Shown piece by piece: positions 1 through 11,351 of a stretch of DNA of 64,000 nt (the first letter of the stretch is position 1; each line of letters opens with the position of its first letter). The stretch is from contig RSEF01000001.1 of the NCBI GenBank assembly GCA_003993805.1, forward strand, positions 76,876,013 to 76,940,012. Direction: 5' to 3'. A model generated the notes under the pieces. It was not told where the DNA came from. It saw only the letters and a list, made by a program, of their open reading frames with translations, and made no database searches. Source of the stretch: Himantopus leucocephalus. Taxonomy: Eukaryota > Chordata > Aves > Charadriiformes > Recurvirostridae. A program made the position numbers and the translations under genes.

Positions 1-258
1 TGTAGAGGACCCATTGCTTGTGTCTGGCAGAGGTTTTACCTTTCACAGGCAGGTCATTCTCAGCGCCGCAGAATGGAAAACGCATCCCATTGGCGTCAAT
101 GGAAATTTTGCTTTCCACTTAAAAATGTCCAAGATATTGTCACCAATCTCATCCTGAGTATGATGGGGACCAGAAAACATATGTTCTTAAATCAGTACTA
201 ACTTTGAATAAAGTCTATAAAATAGTTTAATGAATGAAAAACACTTGTTTTTTTACAG
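1..258 (+). other. PTPRO: PTPRO intron, 3' end
   Basis: Non-coding sequence before the first recognised exon. It ends in a T-rich tract and TTTTTTACAG acceptor. The left limit of this intron is outside the window. No other feature was seen. Confidence 0.7.
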
Positions 259-294
259 GAGTAAAAATGGATTAAAGAAGAGAAAGCTGACCAA
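259..294 (+). CDS. PTPRO: PTPRO exon: 12-codon juxtamembrane micro-exon
   Basis: A 36-bp exon between acceptor TTTTTTACAG and donor GTACGT. It starts with the third base of a codon and ends with two bases, reading SKNGLKKRKLT then N completed by the next exon. The cluster KKRK is typical of the basic cytoplasmic stretch between the transmembrane helix and the phosphatase domain. It is too short for an ORF search and is recognised only because its frame joins 1821-1902 to give TNPVQLDDF, the expected start of the PTPRO catalytic region. The preceding exon is outside the window. Confidence 0.85.
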
Positions 295-1820
295 GTACGT
301 AACTTCTTTGATATTTAAAGACATTAAAAAATATATCACCTTAGACTAAACATGCATTATGGAGCACATGGTATATTGCAGTTGCAGATATGGAAAACTT
401 CTTGGTAAACACATCCTGAGAGAGATGTCTGAAGGCAGAAAACAAACAATAATTGGACAAAAGCAATTCTTCTCAACAGATAGGTTGTGGTAAAACAGCT
501 CCTTACTCATAGAAAATTAGTCACCGGGGAAAAGATCAATTATCCAACTTAGTGATTCCAACAGAGCTTATCCTTAGTTAAAAATGACAAACAGTGAAAA
601 ACTGGGATGCATTTGTTTCTAGTGTTATTCCCCTCTTGACGTGAGGCTCTCATTATGGTTGTTGCTAGAACATTAGATCATTAATGCTAACGGGTAAACA
701 GGAGTAATTAAGTGGTGATAAGACAGGTTCCTTCGGGCATATTGCCTCAAAGCAAATGAAAAGATTACTGTGTACATGCTTCAGTAGCTTGTAAATTAGA
801 GCATGATAATTAGGTGAGGGAAGCTGTTTACCTGTGTTTTGTTATTCAGAGCATTAGCCTCATTATTTCTCTGTTATGTTCAGAGGCTGTGCCTGTACTG
901 ACAGAGAGACCCCAACCTGGTGAAAAGGTGTGTAGAATGATGGGACTCCCTAAATCAAGGCTAATTTATACCTGCTGGAGATCTGCATGGTTTTGTATAG
1001 TTATATGCCACTTTTTTCAGCCACCATCTCTCTGTGAGGAGAATTTGACCTGTAATGACAAATGTGTGTCATTCTCAAAGCCAGCAGAGAAAGCAATCGT
1101 GGCAGTAGCATCCAAAACGCTGGTTTAAGGATTTTTATTTTTTTTTTGTGGGGGCCTTCGAAAAAATCGAAGCCCAAACATGAAATCCATTTTTCTGCTT
1201 GAGCAAAGCTCAAATGAGTTTCAAAAGTGTCTCTGCCAGATGTGAAAATATCTGAAAGGAACATTTTACATGGCACAAGAGGCAGCTTAAATGAAGCTGC
1301 AGCTGCTCTGGTGCCAGAAGCATGCTGGTAAGATGGTACTGGGAGTGGGTCTGCGGTGGGGTGCTAGATCACCACTTGTTGCAGTGCCACCTGTGCCTTG
1401 GGGACATACCCACCTGCAAAAGCAGGGCCAGGGAACCGTAGGAAGGGTGCATGGGCCACTTCCTTCATCTCAGACCAGTGGTTTCCCTCGGGTAGGACAA
1501 CTCCAACCCCTCCAAACCAGGGTGCTTACTGTCATCAGCAGCTGCAGCATCGAGCTCACCCAGTGGGATCAGCACCCCTCTCTCAGCCTCTCTTTTTGGT
1601 GCCTTCACGGTATGATGCAGGTGATGAGCAATGTGGCCACCATTTGGTGGCACTGAACCACAAGATATTTTTTTTTTCTCTTCTTTATTGCTTTCTAGCA
1701 TTAACTGTTGCAAATACATATTCATGACTTGATAGTATTCTGGGGAAAAACAGAAATAAAATGTACTAAAAAAATTTGGGGTTTTTTTTTCCTTAATTTC
1801 TGTGTGTCTTTCTTTTCAAG
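295..1820 (+). other. PTPRO: PTPRO intron
   Basis: Intron from donor GTACGT at 295 to acceptor TTTTCAAG at 1820. Several short open frames occur on both strands (for example 814-1128 and 1291-1656), but none has splice context or a recognisable protein. T-rich runs lie near 1137-1147 and 1668-1679. Nothing else was seen. Confidence 0.8.
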
Positions 1821-1902
1821 CCCTGTCCAGTTGGATGATTTTGACGGATACATCAAGGATATGGCCAAAGATTCAGATTATAAATTTTCTCTGCAATTTG
1901 AG
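1821..1902 (+). CDS. PTPRO: PTPRO exon: start of phosphatase domain
   Basis: An 82-bp exon with acceptor TTTCAAG and donor GTAAAT. It reads (N)[17 protein letters not shown] followed by [10 protein letters not shown]. This is the N-terminal helix region of the R3 receptor phosphatase catalytic domain. One base completes the Asn codon begun at 294, and the exon ends in phase 0 after GAG. Confidence 0.95.
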
Positions 1903-2950
1903 GTAAATCTGTGGGGACTCTGTCCTCTCCTAGCTGCCATGCCTGGATCAGCCTTTTCCAAATGTTAGTTTTGCGTGGTGTGTTCCTGTGCTCCATGTTG
2001 TTTAATGTGTGCTGTTGCTGGGTGGGCCAGCTTCACTTCCAGTTCTGCAGAATTTAAAAGTGGACCTTGATGTCATTAAAGACTGCATTTAGTAAGTTGA
2101 TTTGAGTGGCTCATCGCATTTGATTCAAGATAATTACCAGAACAACACACTTCCTTTAAGTTTAGGACATGCTGGCAGCCTGAATTGAGTTCAGGGCTTT
2201 AATGTCTTTATTTTATTTATTTAATGCACTTAATTTGAGGGCAAGCATTGGCATGAGAAGGTAACATCAAAAATCTCTTTAAGAGCAAGGAGGTCTCTCT
2301 AAGACCAGTTTAGGTACATACTCTTAATTATCCAGAATTTAAAGTCAGTTTAGTAGTATAAAACTAAAAAGCTCCTGTCCTAGAGCTAGCTCCCAAATAT
2401 GTAAACATGGAAAGGGAGTGGGGAGGACTGTCATGGTGTTACCACCATTCTGCATGGCTGACATGTTCCCTTCCTGCCAGTGAGAAGTCTTCTGGTGCAT
2501 CATATATTAGATGTAGCTACTGAAGGTAATGACTAGAAAGATCTTCTAAGCATTCCCCAGTATCGAGATCAAAAGCCACTTGAGGACTTGAAGAAAACCC
2601 CTTAAGTGGGGTGGATGACCACCACAGAAATAACTTATCAACCCCTGGTTTGATGCTATTTTGGCTAATTAAGTGCGGGTAGGGAGGAGCAGTCCGCACT
2701 CACAGCCTTGGATGGCAGCAGTGCATTGGCAGCATCAGCAGGAGGGACCATCTCACGTCATTGCGCTCTCAGTTTGGGGCCAAACTCAGAGGCATCAGAG
2801 AAGGAAAGTCAGTGTAATCCTGTTGTCAGTTTATAAAGTGATTTATGAACGCTTTCAGTCTGGTACCTGCCCCAAGTAATCACTTTACAAAGAGTTATTT
2901 TTTGAGCGTTCGTGAGTTTGACCTTGGCGTTTTTCTTTCTGTTACCCCAG
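1903..2950 (+). other. PTPRO: PTPRO intron
   Basis: Intron from GTAAAT at 1903 to TTACCCCAG at 2950. No repeat family or coding exon was recognised. Confidence 0.8.
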
Positions 2951-3041
2951 GAGCTAAAACTGATTGGGCTTGACATACCCCACTTTGCTGCTGATCTTCC
3001 CATGAATCGCTGTAAAAATCGCTACACAAACATCCTGCCAT
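2951..3041 (+). CDS. PTPRO: PTPRO exon: KNRY phosphotyrosine-recognition loop
   Basis: A 91-bp exon beginning [17 protein letters not shown] and ending [12 protein letters not shown] plus one base of the next Tyr codon, then donor GTAAGT. KNRY (codons at 3014-3025) is the phosphotyrosine-recognition loop that sets pocket depth and selects phosphotyrosine over phosphoserine in classical tyrosine phosphatases. The motif is intact. Confidence 0.96.
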
Positions 3042-3546
3042 GTAAGTACAATACATACAGGCTCCTGCTAAAGGCCCTTGAGAGGGAAAGAAGGGTTTTA
3101 ATGCGAGAACTGGAGAATCGGGGCGGATTTTCTGACTGATAAAAGCCTTTTTTAAAACCTGCCCTTAGGGAGAACCAGGCAATCCATGTTTTTTTGTTAG
3201 CTTTGAAGAGATACAGCTTTCTAGGGATGTTTATCAAGACTGGAGTTTGAAGGTGAGAAACACAAGGTCATTTCTACTACTGAGTAGTGTTACTGTGTTT
3301 TTCTTACAATTTTAATGAAACCTAAGGGAGCCCAAAGGGACGGCATTTGGAGGGTGTATTTTGCAGAACAGTAATGGTGGTGCATCCATGTAGTGTTTAC
3401 TGAAACAAGTATTGCTCTCTGTTGGTAAATATGAGCATTCTCTGGGTTTTTTTAATACATTTTTTCAGGTTTTTATAGGATTAATTTAAATTTTGCCTAG
3501 TTGGAGAGAAGTACTGTGTTCGAGATTTTTTTGTTTCCTTTTACAG
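3042..3546 (+). other. PTPRO: PTPRO intron
   Basis: A 505-bp intron from GTAAGT to TTTTACAG. Only T-rich stretches were seen. Confidence 0.85.
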
Positions 3547-3623
3547 ATGATTTTAGTCGTGTCCGATTAGTTTCAATGAATGAAGAAGAGGGATCTGACT
3601 ACATTAATGCCAACTACATTCCT
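3547..3623 (+). CDS. PTPRO: PTPRO exon: YINANYIP strand
   Basis: A 77-bp exon with acceptor TTTTACAG and donor GTGAGT. It reads (Y)[17 protein letters not shown] then [16 protein letters not shown] is one of the most conserved core motifs of classical tyrosine phosphatases. Two bases complete the Tyr codon from 3041, and it ends in phase 0. Confidence 0.96.
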
Positions 3624-5981
3624 GTGAGTAGAGAGGCTCAGTCAGTGTAAAGAACAGTGTCCTGCACAGCAGTCAGAGCGTGTCACCTGCAAATAGCACA
3701 GTATCTCCTGGAAGCTCGGTCATGTTCTCAGCATCTCCTTCAGCTGTCAGTATTTTGCCTGCAGGGAACTGTGCTTTTCACCAGCCACCAAAATGGAGAA
3801 AAAAAAAAAAATAATAAAAATGGGGGGGTAAGATTTTTTTGGCAAATTTTGCCACAGTGGCACTGGATGAGCTTTGTGAAACCTAGATTGGACTGGTAGA
3901 GAAATGGGGAGGAAATGTTAAGTGGTCCAGTGGCTTTTTAAGACAGCTAGGAAAAACGTAAACTTTTAAATGAGAAACTTTTCCAGGTTTCTACAGCACA
4001 TGGAAAAAGGATTAAGCCTGGCACTGACAAAATGCGCACAGCCCAGATGGTGCGTGGAGGGAGCTTCTGCTGTCTGCCTCGGCCCTGGTGCTCCCAGTGT
4101 GCCTCCCTCTGCCTGGCACAGAGCAGCCATTTACCAGGGAGTAGCACCCACAGTTTTAGGATAATTAAAGTGTACACAGAGCTATAGTCAAACAGTTTGG
4201 TGCTGGGGGGGGGCTAAAAACCTCATCAGCTCTTCCCACTCTCCCCTGAGCTCGTGCAGTCACTTAGGCTTATCCCTGCCGCTGCCGCAAAGGTTTGCCC
4301 CTCTGTTATCCCCCCGCCTTGTTTTGGCTCAGTGTTAGGGAGAGCAACATCCGCCGGGTCCCTCTGCATGGAGAGGAGGCAGGACACCACAGCATCCATT
4401 TAGAAAAAGACCTTTCACCTGGGGGGGGCCATCGACAGATGAGCATTGCTGCACCCTTGCTGCGAACAGAAGGCAGAGCTGGCCCTGGCTCTGCTGGAGA
4501 GAGCTGAGTCAGCATTATGGAAAAGGGAGGAGCCCTCAGATGAGTCGGTGAAGCCACTTCTTTGTCACTGTGGCATCACCATGCATGTGCTGCTGAGCAT
4601 GTCGCCTGGACTTAGTTTGTACATGTCAAGAGCATGAACCTAAACACTCAAGCTGCAAGTGCCTGAGCTCACAGTGAATCAAGAAAGAAAAACGTTACAG
4701 CGTTCAAAAGCATCATTCGCAACTCAGGAAATTTCTATGACATGGGATTATGGATAATAGGATTTTATGTAGCGGTCCTTTTCAGATTGCTCAGTTCTGC
4801 TTTTTATAGTTTACATTACTTTAGTTCTGCTTATAGCATAACACTGACCATAGAAACTGGGACAGAGACGTCATCTGAGTGCTTGGCTTTTCCTGATGAT
4901 TGCTTCTCCACTGAGGACCTTCCTCCAAACACAGATACTAGTGATGATCGGTGTCTCTGGGATAATAGACATTCGACGCATAGCCCATGCAGACAAACAA
5001 ACAGCAAATCCTGTGTAGTGCAAAAACTCAGATGGAGCTGACTTCCAGAGATGCCTGGAGGAAACCATTTATGGGAAGCGCTCCCAAATCACAGATATTT
5101 TTATAATCCACATACTGTGGTGGCACGGAAATTGTCCAATTTACATGGGATCGTGCTGTGTGTTGGATGTATTTTTTGCTCTTATTAGGAATAACAAATA
5201 ACTTTCCAAATGTGATTTTGCTGATACAATCTGAGCAAATATGGTTATAGCAGATGTCAAAATGGCCATTCTGTGGATCTTTTATTATAGTCTTTATAAC
5301 AGCTTTTAGGTTTTGGAGAGGGGAAGGAGTCTTTCCAACTAAAAGCATGTTGATAGAGATAGGAGAAGGAATTATATGGATATAAAGCATCTGAGCTTCA
5401 ATAAAACAGCAATGATAATCTGTTAAGGGTGTTGACTCAGCATGTTCTCTATTATTTTAAGCAGAATTTTGATTAATATTTTACTAATTTAAGTCCTTAT
5501 GACATAAACACATGCACGTTATCCTGCTCATTGCTACCTTCCATTTACATCAGTGACTGGAAATCACCACAGGCATTGCTTGGGATGAGCAGGCTGAGCA
5601 TCTATAATTGTTATGTCTGTAACTAAACAAACCCTTAGATTGTGAAATTTGGAAGAAGCTGGAACTTTGATTTAGGATTCTCATTTCTTGTTTTTTTAAT
5701 GTTGCTTTTCCTGTTCTCAGGGCAAAGGATTTGCATAATAACAGATCCATCTTCTGTATTCCATTCTAGATTGCTTATACTTTAGGAGCGTCAAAAACTG
5801 GCAAAGTTTGTAATCTCAAAATAAATACAAAAGATCATGAAGTAGTTTCTTTATATTAGAAATCACTTTAAAAAGTAGAAAGTGAACTTGAGCAAGCTAA
5901 AAAATATGTGTGCCAGAGAAAAATATGTATTCTAAAGCGTTAATCATGTTGGTAAACAGCACCTGTGTCTTTGTTTCTTAG
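3624..5981 (+). other. PTPRO: PTPRO intron (2.36 kb)
   Basis: Intron from GTGAGT at 3624 to TTTCTTAG at 5981. It contains homopolymer runs (A-rich near 3799-3811, G-run near 4205-4213) and a moderately GC-rich stretch around 4020-4600. Open frames here on both strands match nothing I recognise. No clear repeat family was seen. Confidence 0.75.
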
Positions 5982-7096
<1,115 letters not shown>

Positions 7097-7219
7097 GTGA
7101 AATGTGATCATTACTGGCCTTTTACAGAAGATCCTGTTGCATACGGGGACATTACAGTGGAGATGCTGTCGGAGGAGGAGCACACAGACTGGGTTTATAG
7201 GAGTTTCCGAATTAGCTAT
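7097..7219 (+). CDS. PTPRO: PTPRO exon: VKCDHYWP
   Basis: A 123-bp phase 0/0 exon (41 codons) with acceptor CCTTTCAG and donor GTAAGT. It reads [20 protein letters not shown], then [20 protein letters not shown] and Y. K-C-x-x-YWP is a conserved tyrosine phosphatase motif. Joined to 6116 it gives [13 protein letters not shown]. Confidence 0.96.
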
Positions 7220-8610
7220 GTAAGTGAAACATTTGGCATGGTCCTGCTGAAAGGGTGGGAGTAATTTCAGTCCAGCCTTTTCTTTAACTTTTGTCCATTT
7301 CTCGCATTCAGTGGGAAACACCTAAGAGAGAGATTGATGGCCATACCCTCACTCCACACAGGCGAATTGCTAAATCACAAACCTTTCCCCTAAAGTTGTC
7401 GTCTCTGTGAATTTCTCAGCAAAGTGCAAGACTGAAACAAGAGTAGTACCAGAGCTCTGGACATTTCTGTGGAGCCAATAATTAGTGACAACAAATGTGT
7501 AAAAAACTTATATTTTTTTAGCTCGGGCTTATCTTCTTGCTTGCTATAAGCTATTCAAAACTTGAAAATACCAATGTAGAAATTGAAAATATTTTTAAAA
7601 GAGCAATTCTGAAATATTCATAGATTCTTATAAAGTATTGAATCAGGCGTGAGAGCATGCGATTTCCAAATTAAAGCTGTTCAGACATTCAAGCATTTCT
7701 TTCCAACTTTCTTTTCTGCACCAGCCCGTTGCAGGCATCAGCTCTCAAAGGAAAGGTGAGAGATATGGAGGGGACGTGAAAAAAGCTGGGCACTGGCACG
7801 TCAGCCTTGGCCCAGGATGTTAGTCCTACCCAGCCGTGCCTCGCTGCGTTACAAAGTGCGCCCAGGGTGCAGGCTAGGAGTATAAATGCATAAAACACGA
7901 TGTGTTGGGCTGTTGGCATCCATGGAAAATAATGACGAGAAAAAAGCATTGCTTACCGTGGGTTTGGTTGATGACACCCCCCACCCCTCCCCATGTTTTG
8001 AGTCCCTTTAAATCTCAAAGACAAAATGAGTTATGTTGAGGATCTTCTTTCGCCTAAAACCGTCGGAGTTTTTGGCATTATAAACCCTTTTTATAATAAT
8101 GGGTGTTTTTCTAAATATTTCCTTTGCCCCTGTAATGATTTTTTTTTCCCTTTTGGTATCTTTTTTTTCTTTGAAACTTGAGAAGAAAAACTCTCAAGAG
8201 TCCAGTCTTGATTGTTTGCCAACAGCGTTGTTCTTTATCTGTGGCAAAACGACAAAAGGAGAGGGAATGGAACAGAAAGAGGAAGAAAGCCTAAACTTGA
8301 AAAATGCAACAATTCTTGATTTAAAAGCAAAATCAAATCAAACTACCACGAGGAAAAAAAACAAATCCCAAACCGACAAACAAGAGTTCGTGCCTTTTTT
8401 GATAATGATGGCCTGATGCCCCCTTCTATTTTTAATCAAATAGGATGTAAATTCTTTGCCATTTTTTTTGGCTGACTTTACTTCCTTAGGCTGTATTTGG
8501 GCAGGGGAGGGGAACCAACCACAAAATGACAAAACCCCCTCAGTCTGACTGAGCGTGACTGCACTGTTAAAACTCCTGTGAACATCCTGCTGTTCTGCAT
8601 TTCCCATTAG
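7220..8610 (+). other. PTPRO: PTPRO intron
   Basis: Intron from GTAAGT at 7220 to TTCCCATTAG at 8610. No repeat family was recognised; T-rich and A-rich runs lie around 8140-8170 and 8340-8365. Confidence 0.8.
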
Positions 8611-8765
8611 GCTGATGAGGTGCAAGACGTGATGCATTTTAACTACACTGCCTGGCCAGATCATGGCGTCCCCACGACCAACGCTGCCGAAAGCATCCTC
8701 CAGTTTGTACAGATGGTCAGGCAGAAATCAGCAAAGAGTAAAGGCCCCATGATCATACACTGCAG
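8611..8765 (+). CDS. PTPRO: PTPRO exon: WPD loop and catalytic cysteine
   Basis: A 155-bp exon with acceptor CCCATTAG and donor GTAAAC. It reads [20 protein letters not shown] and continues [18 protein letters not shown], ending GPMIIHC plus AG of the next codon. The WPD loop is at 8653-8661, with the general-acid Asp codon GAT at 8659-8661. The catalytic Cys codon TGC is at 8761-8763, so the signature motif is split by the following intron, three bases before its end. Both catalytic residues are present. Confidence 0.97.
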
Positions 8766-11215
8766 GTAAACGTTTCAAGGAAATGAAGAACTAGAGGGTG
8801 TGACTTGTTAAATAGGTTGGGAAACCATTGGAAGGAGAGATTTTGGCGTTCTGCTCACCTGTTAGTTGGAGATTGTACACTTTGGTGTTATGGGTAAAGC
8901 ACTAGTCCCCCTCTTTGAGTACAGTGGGGCTGGGATTTCAGCCTGCAGCCATGAAGGCACTGCTTTCTGGAGTAGAGTCAGCTCTTTGGATGTTATAAAC
9001 AAATGGCTTCAGGAGGCGCACAGGGTGATCCTGATTTACACCAGCTCAGAGCCTGCCCTTGCTCTCTCATTTCCACACTTTCACGGTACAGATGGTGTGG
9101 TCTGGCCAGCAGCCTGCCGCAGCGTGCTGCTCCGCTGCTGAAGTGTCTCTCTGCGTTGATCCTCCTCCTCTGGTCACTTGGCTTTCGGCACATTCAGGAG
9201 GTGACACGAAGAGTGCTAGCAGTAACTGTTATCCCATGATAACAGTTATATGGGTTTATTTCTTTTTTGGGGAGGAACGTTGTTTTATATACTATCAGAT
9301 TTATCTCTTATGCATCATCTTGTGCCTTTTATTAAGATGCTCACTTACTTGGCCTCTCTGGGGGGAGCTGCTATAGTGATGATATCACACCAGATTGGTG
9401 CCTCCCAACTGACTTCAAACCTCTTTGTGGCTCCTAGTGCAAGAGCTACTCGCAACAGATTTCTCAGAAATAAGTGAATAGATGGGTTGCAGTGGATGAA
9501 TATGTGTGTGTTACGGTGACACACCCCTAATGGAAGTCAAGGCTTGATGAGATTAATCTCAGCCAAACCCTACATCACCCACCCCCGAGGCAGCAGTTAC
9601 ATTGCTGCCCAATGTGTCAGCACCCTCCAGCGCTGCCTTTCCTGGTGCTGATGTGATGGTCACCACTGACTTTCTCGTGTCACCACTTTGCACGCTTTCT
9701 AGAGCTCCTTCCCAGAAAACAGTCTTTTATAGCAATATCATTGCTAGTTTCCAGATAAGGCACTTAGTGTTCTACTGGAACGCAAAACAACAACAGCATT
9801 TGTAAAAGCAGCAAATTGTGGAGCCCTCCCCTGTAACTTAATGGAGAAATTCATAAGGGATATTGTTCTGGGAGTCCTAATATCAAGAAAGGCGATAGTA
9901 AGCCAGAGAAGAGATTTATTCGTAGCGCTGCAAAATCAAACCCCTTATATACCACTTAATTGTTCTGGGAAGGAATAGAAGCAAGTATCAGAGAGCTGGG
10001 TAACAACTGTAGTATTTTCTTTTTAATTAGGTTGCTTCTAGCAGTAGAGAAAGATATTTTCAGATACTATTTTTAGCGTACACTGTACATCTTAGACCAC
10101 ATATACGGTAAAAGTAGCAATGCTATGGAATTAATGTAGGGGGGGAAGCTAGAATGTATTGATCAACTCCTACAGCAATTGTTCTCAAATGTTAAAGAAG
10201 GCACAGATTGAATCTATCAATTAATGAATCTGTCAAATAAATAGATCAGAAGTTCCGTTGTGTTCATCTCATTTGAGATATTGACACTATCGTTAAGCAA
10301 AAAACCCCAAACCTGTTTCATGGCAGTTATGATGAACTGTGTTGAGATGAACTGTTAAACTTTATTGCAAATACTTTCAAGGCTTTTCTGAAAAATAGGA
10401 CAAGACAGCAGAAAGAACTTTGGCTAAGACACACATTTCTATCCTTAGTGGTAGGTATGGTGTTGGGATGCTGTATGAAACTCTATAAACCCTCTAAAGC
10501 CACACTCATAACGATTTCAGACTTAAATGTTACATGTGAAATCACAAAGCAAAGAATCATATGCACATAAGAATCTCTAAATCAAAACAGCGTGTCTTTT
10601 TTCTTGTAACTAAGCTTCCGTTTGCGGGGATAAAGATTTGTCAGCCCAGTGGTTGCTGACTGTTTCTGTCTCGTGCTCCCAAGGCAGAAATCCTGGAGTG
10701 TAGACTCTTCTGGGTGGTTTGTCCTTTGAGGGTGAACTGCGGTAGTGCAGTGCCTTTGCAAAGCCGAGAGCTTTGCAGTGAGGAGAGCTGTGGAACTGAG
10801 CTGTGCAGGTTCAACCCCAGCTGCCTCTGCGCAGCAATCACTGCCGAGCGGGTCTCTGCAGCCCCTGTAGTTACAGACATCTCTGGAAATCTTTGAGGGG
10901 AGCAGTGAAAGGAGGAAGAGCAGACAGCTGAGGGTGGATGAGGGTGTGCATGCACATTCTGCATGTGAGCAGGTGAAGAGGAGTGTAGGAAGGTGAAGTA
11001 ATTGCAGAGCCGTCCACTCCATACATTCTGCCTAAACAGTGGATGAAGGGTTGCGCGGCATTAAATCCTACAGGTTAACCAGCCTGTCTGACCTCAGATG
11101 AGCTACATCTGATTATCACAGCTTCAGGACACCTGCTCTGTGCAGTACCACTGGTTTTCCTCTGTGTCCCCATCAGATAAGCCTGAAATGAGATGCATGT
11201 CTGTGTGTGTTGCAG
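8766..11215 (+). other. PTPRO: PTPRO intron (2.45 kb)
   Basis: Intron from GTAAAC at 8766 to GTGTGTGTTGCAG at 11215. It contains a small perfect hairpin at 9223-9248. The GC-richer block around 10620-11020 carries overlapping open frames (up to 146 codons on the - strand) with no splice context or recognisable protein, so these are not called. Confidence 0.78.
9223..9248. repeat. Perfect 11-bp inverted repeat with 4-nt loop
   Basis: TAACTGTTATC (9223-9233) and GATAACAGTTA (9238-9248) are exact reverse complements separated by CCAT. It is intronic and no function is evident. It could form a short hairpin or a dyad binding site. Confidence 0.8.
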
Positions 11216-11351
11216 TGCTGGAGTGGGACGAACGGGAACATTCATAGCCCTGGATCGGCTCTTACAGCACATCCGTGACCACGAGTTCGTAGATATATTG
11301 GGCCTGGTGTCTGACATGCGGTCCTACAGAATGTCCATGGTGCAGACAGAG
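11216..11351 (+). CDS. PTPRO: PTPRO exon: PTP signature arginine and Q loop
   Basis: A 136-bp exon with acceptor GTGTTGCAG and donor GTAAGA. Joined to 8765 it completes [10 protein letters not shown], the phosphate-binding P loop; the phosphate-coordinating Arg codon CGA is at 11229-11231. It continues [20 protein letters not shown] and [18 protein letters not shown]. The Q-loop Gln (needed for cysteine-phosphate hydrolysis) is CAG at 11343-11345. The exon ends in phase 0. Confidence 0.97.

Noticed and set aside
814..1656. Open frames of 104-121 codons in the PTPRO intron
   Set aside because: No splice sites in the needed phase, no recognisable protein, and PTPRO frame continuity is satisfied by joining 294 to 1821.
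10582..11022. 146-codon - strand open frame with a leucine-rich start
   Set aside because: Lies inside a PTPRO intron in a GC-richer patch, overlaps other open frames on both strands, and has no family resemblance.
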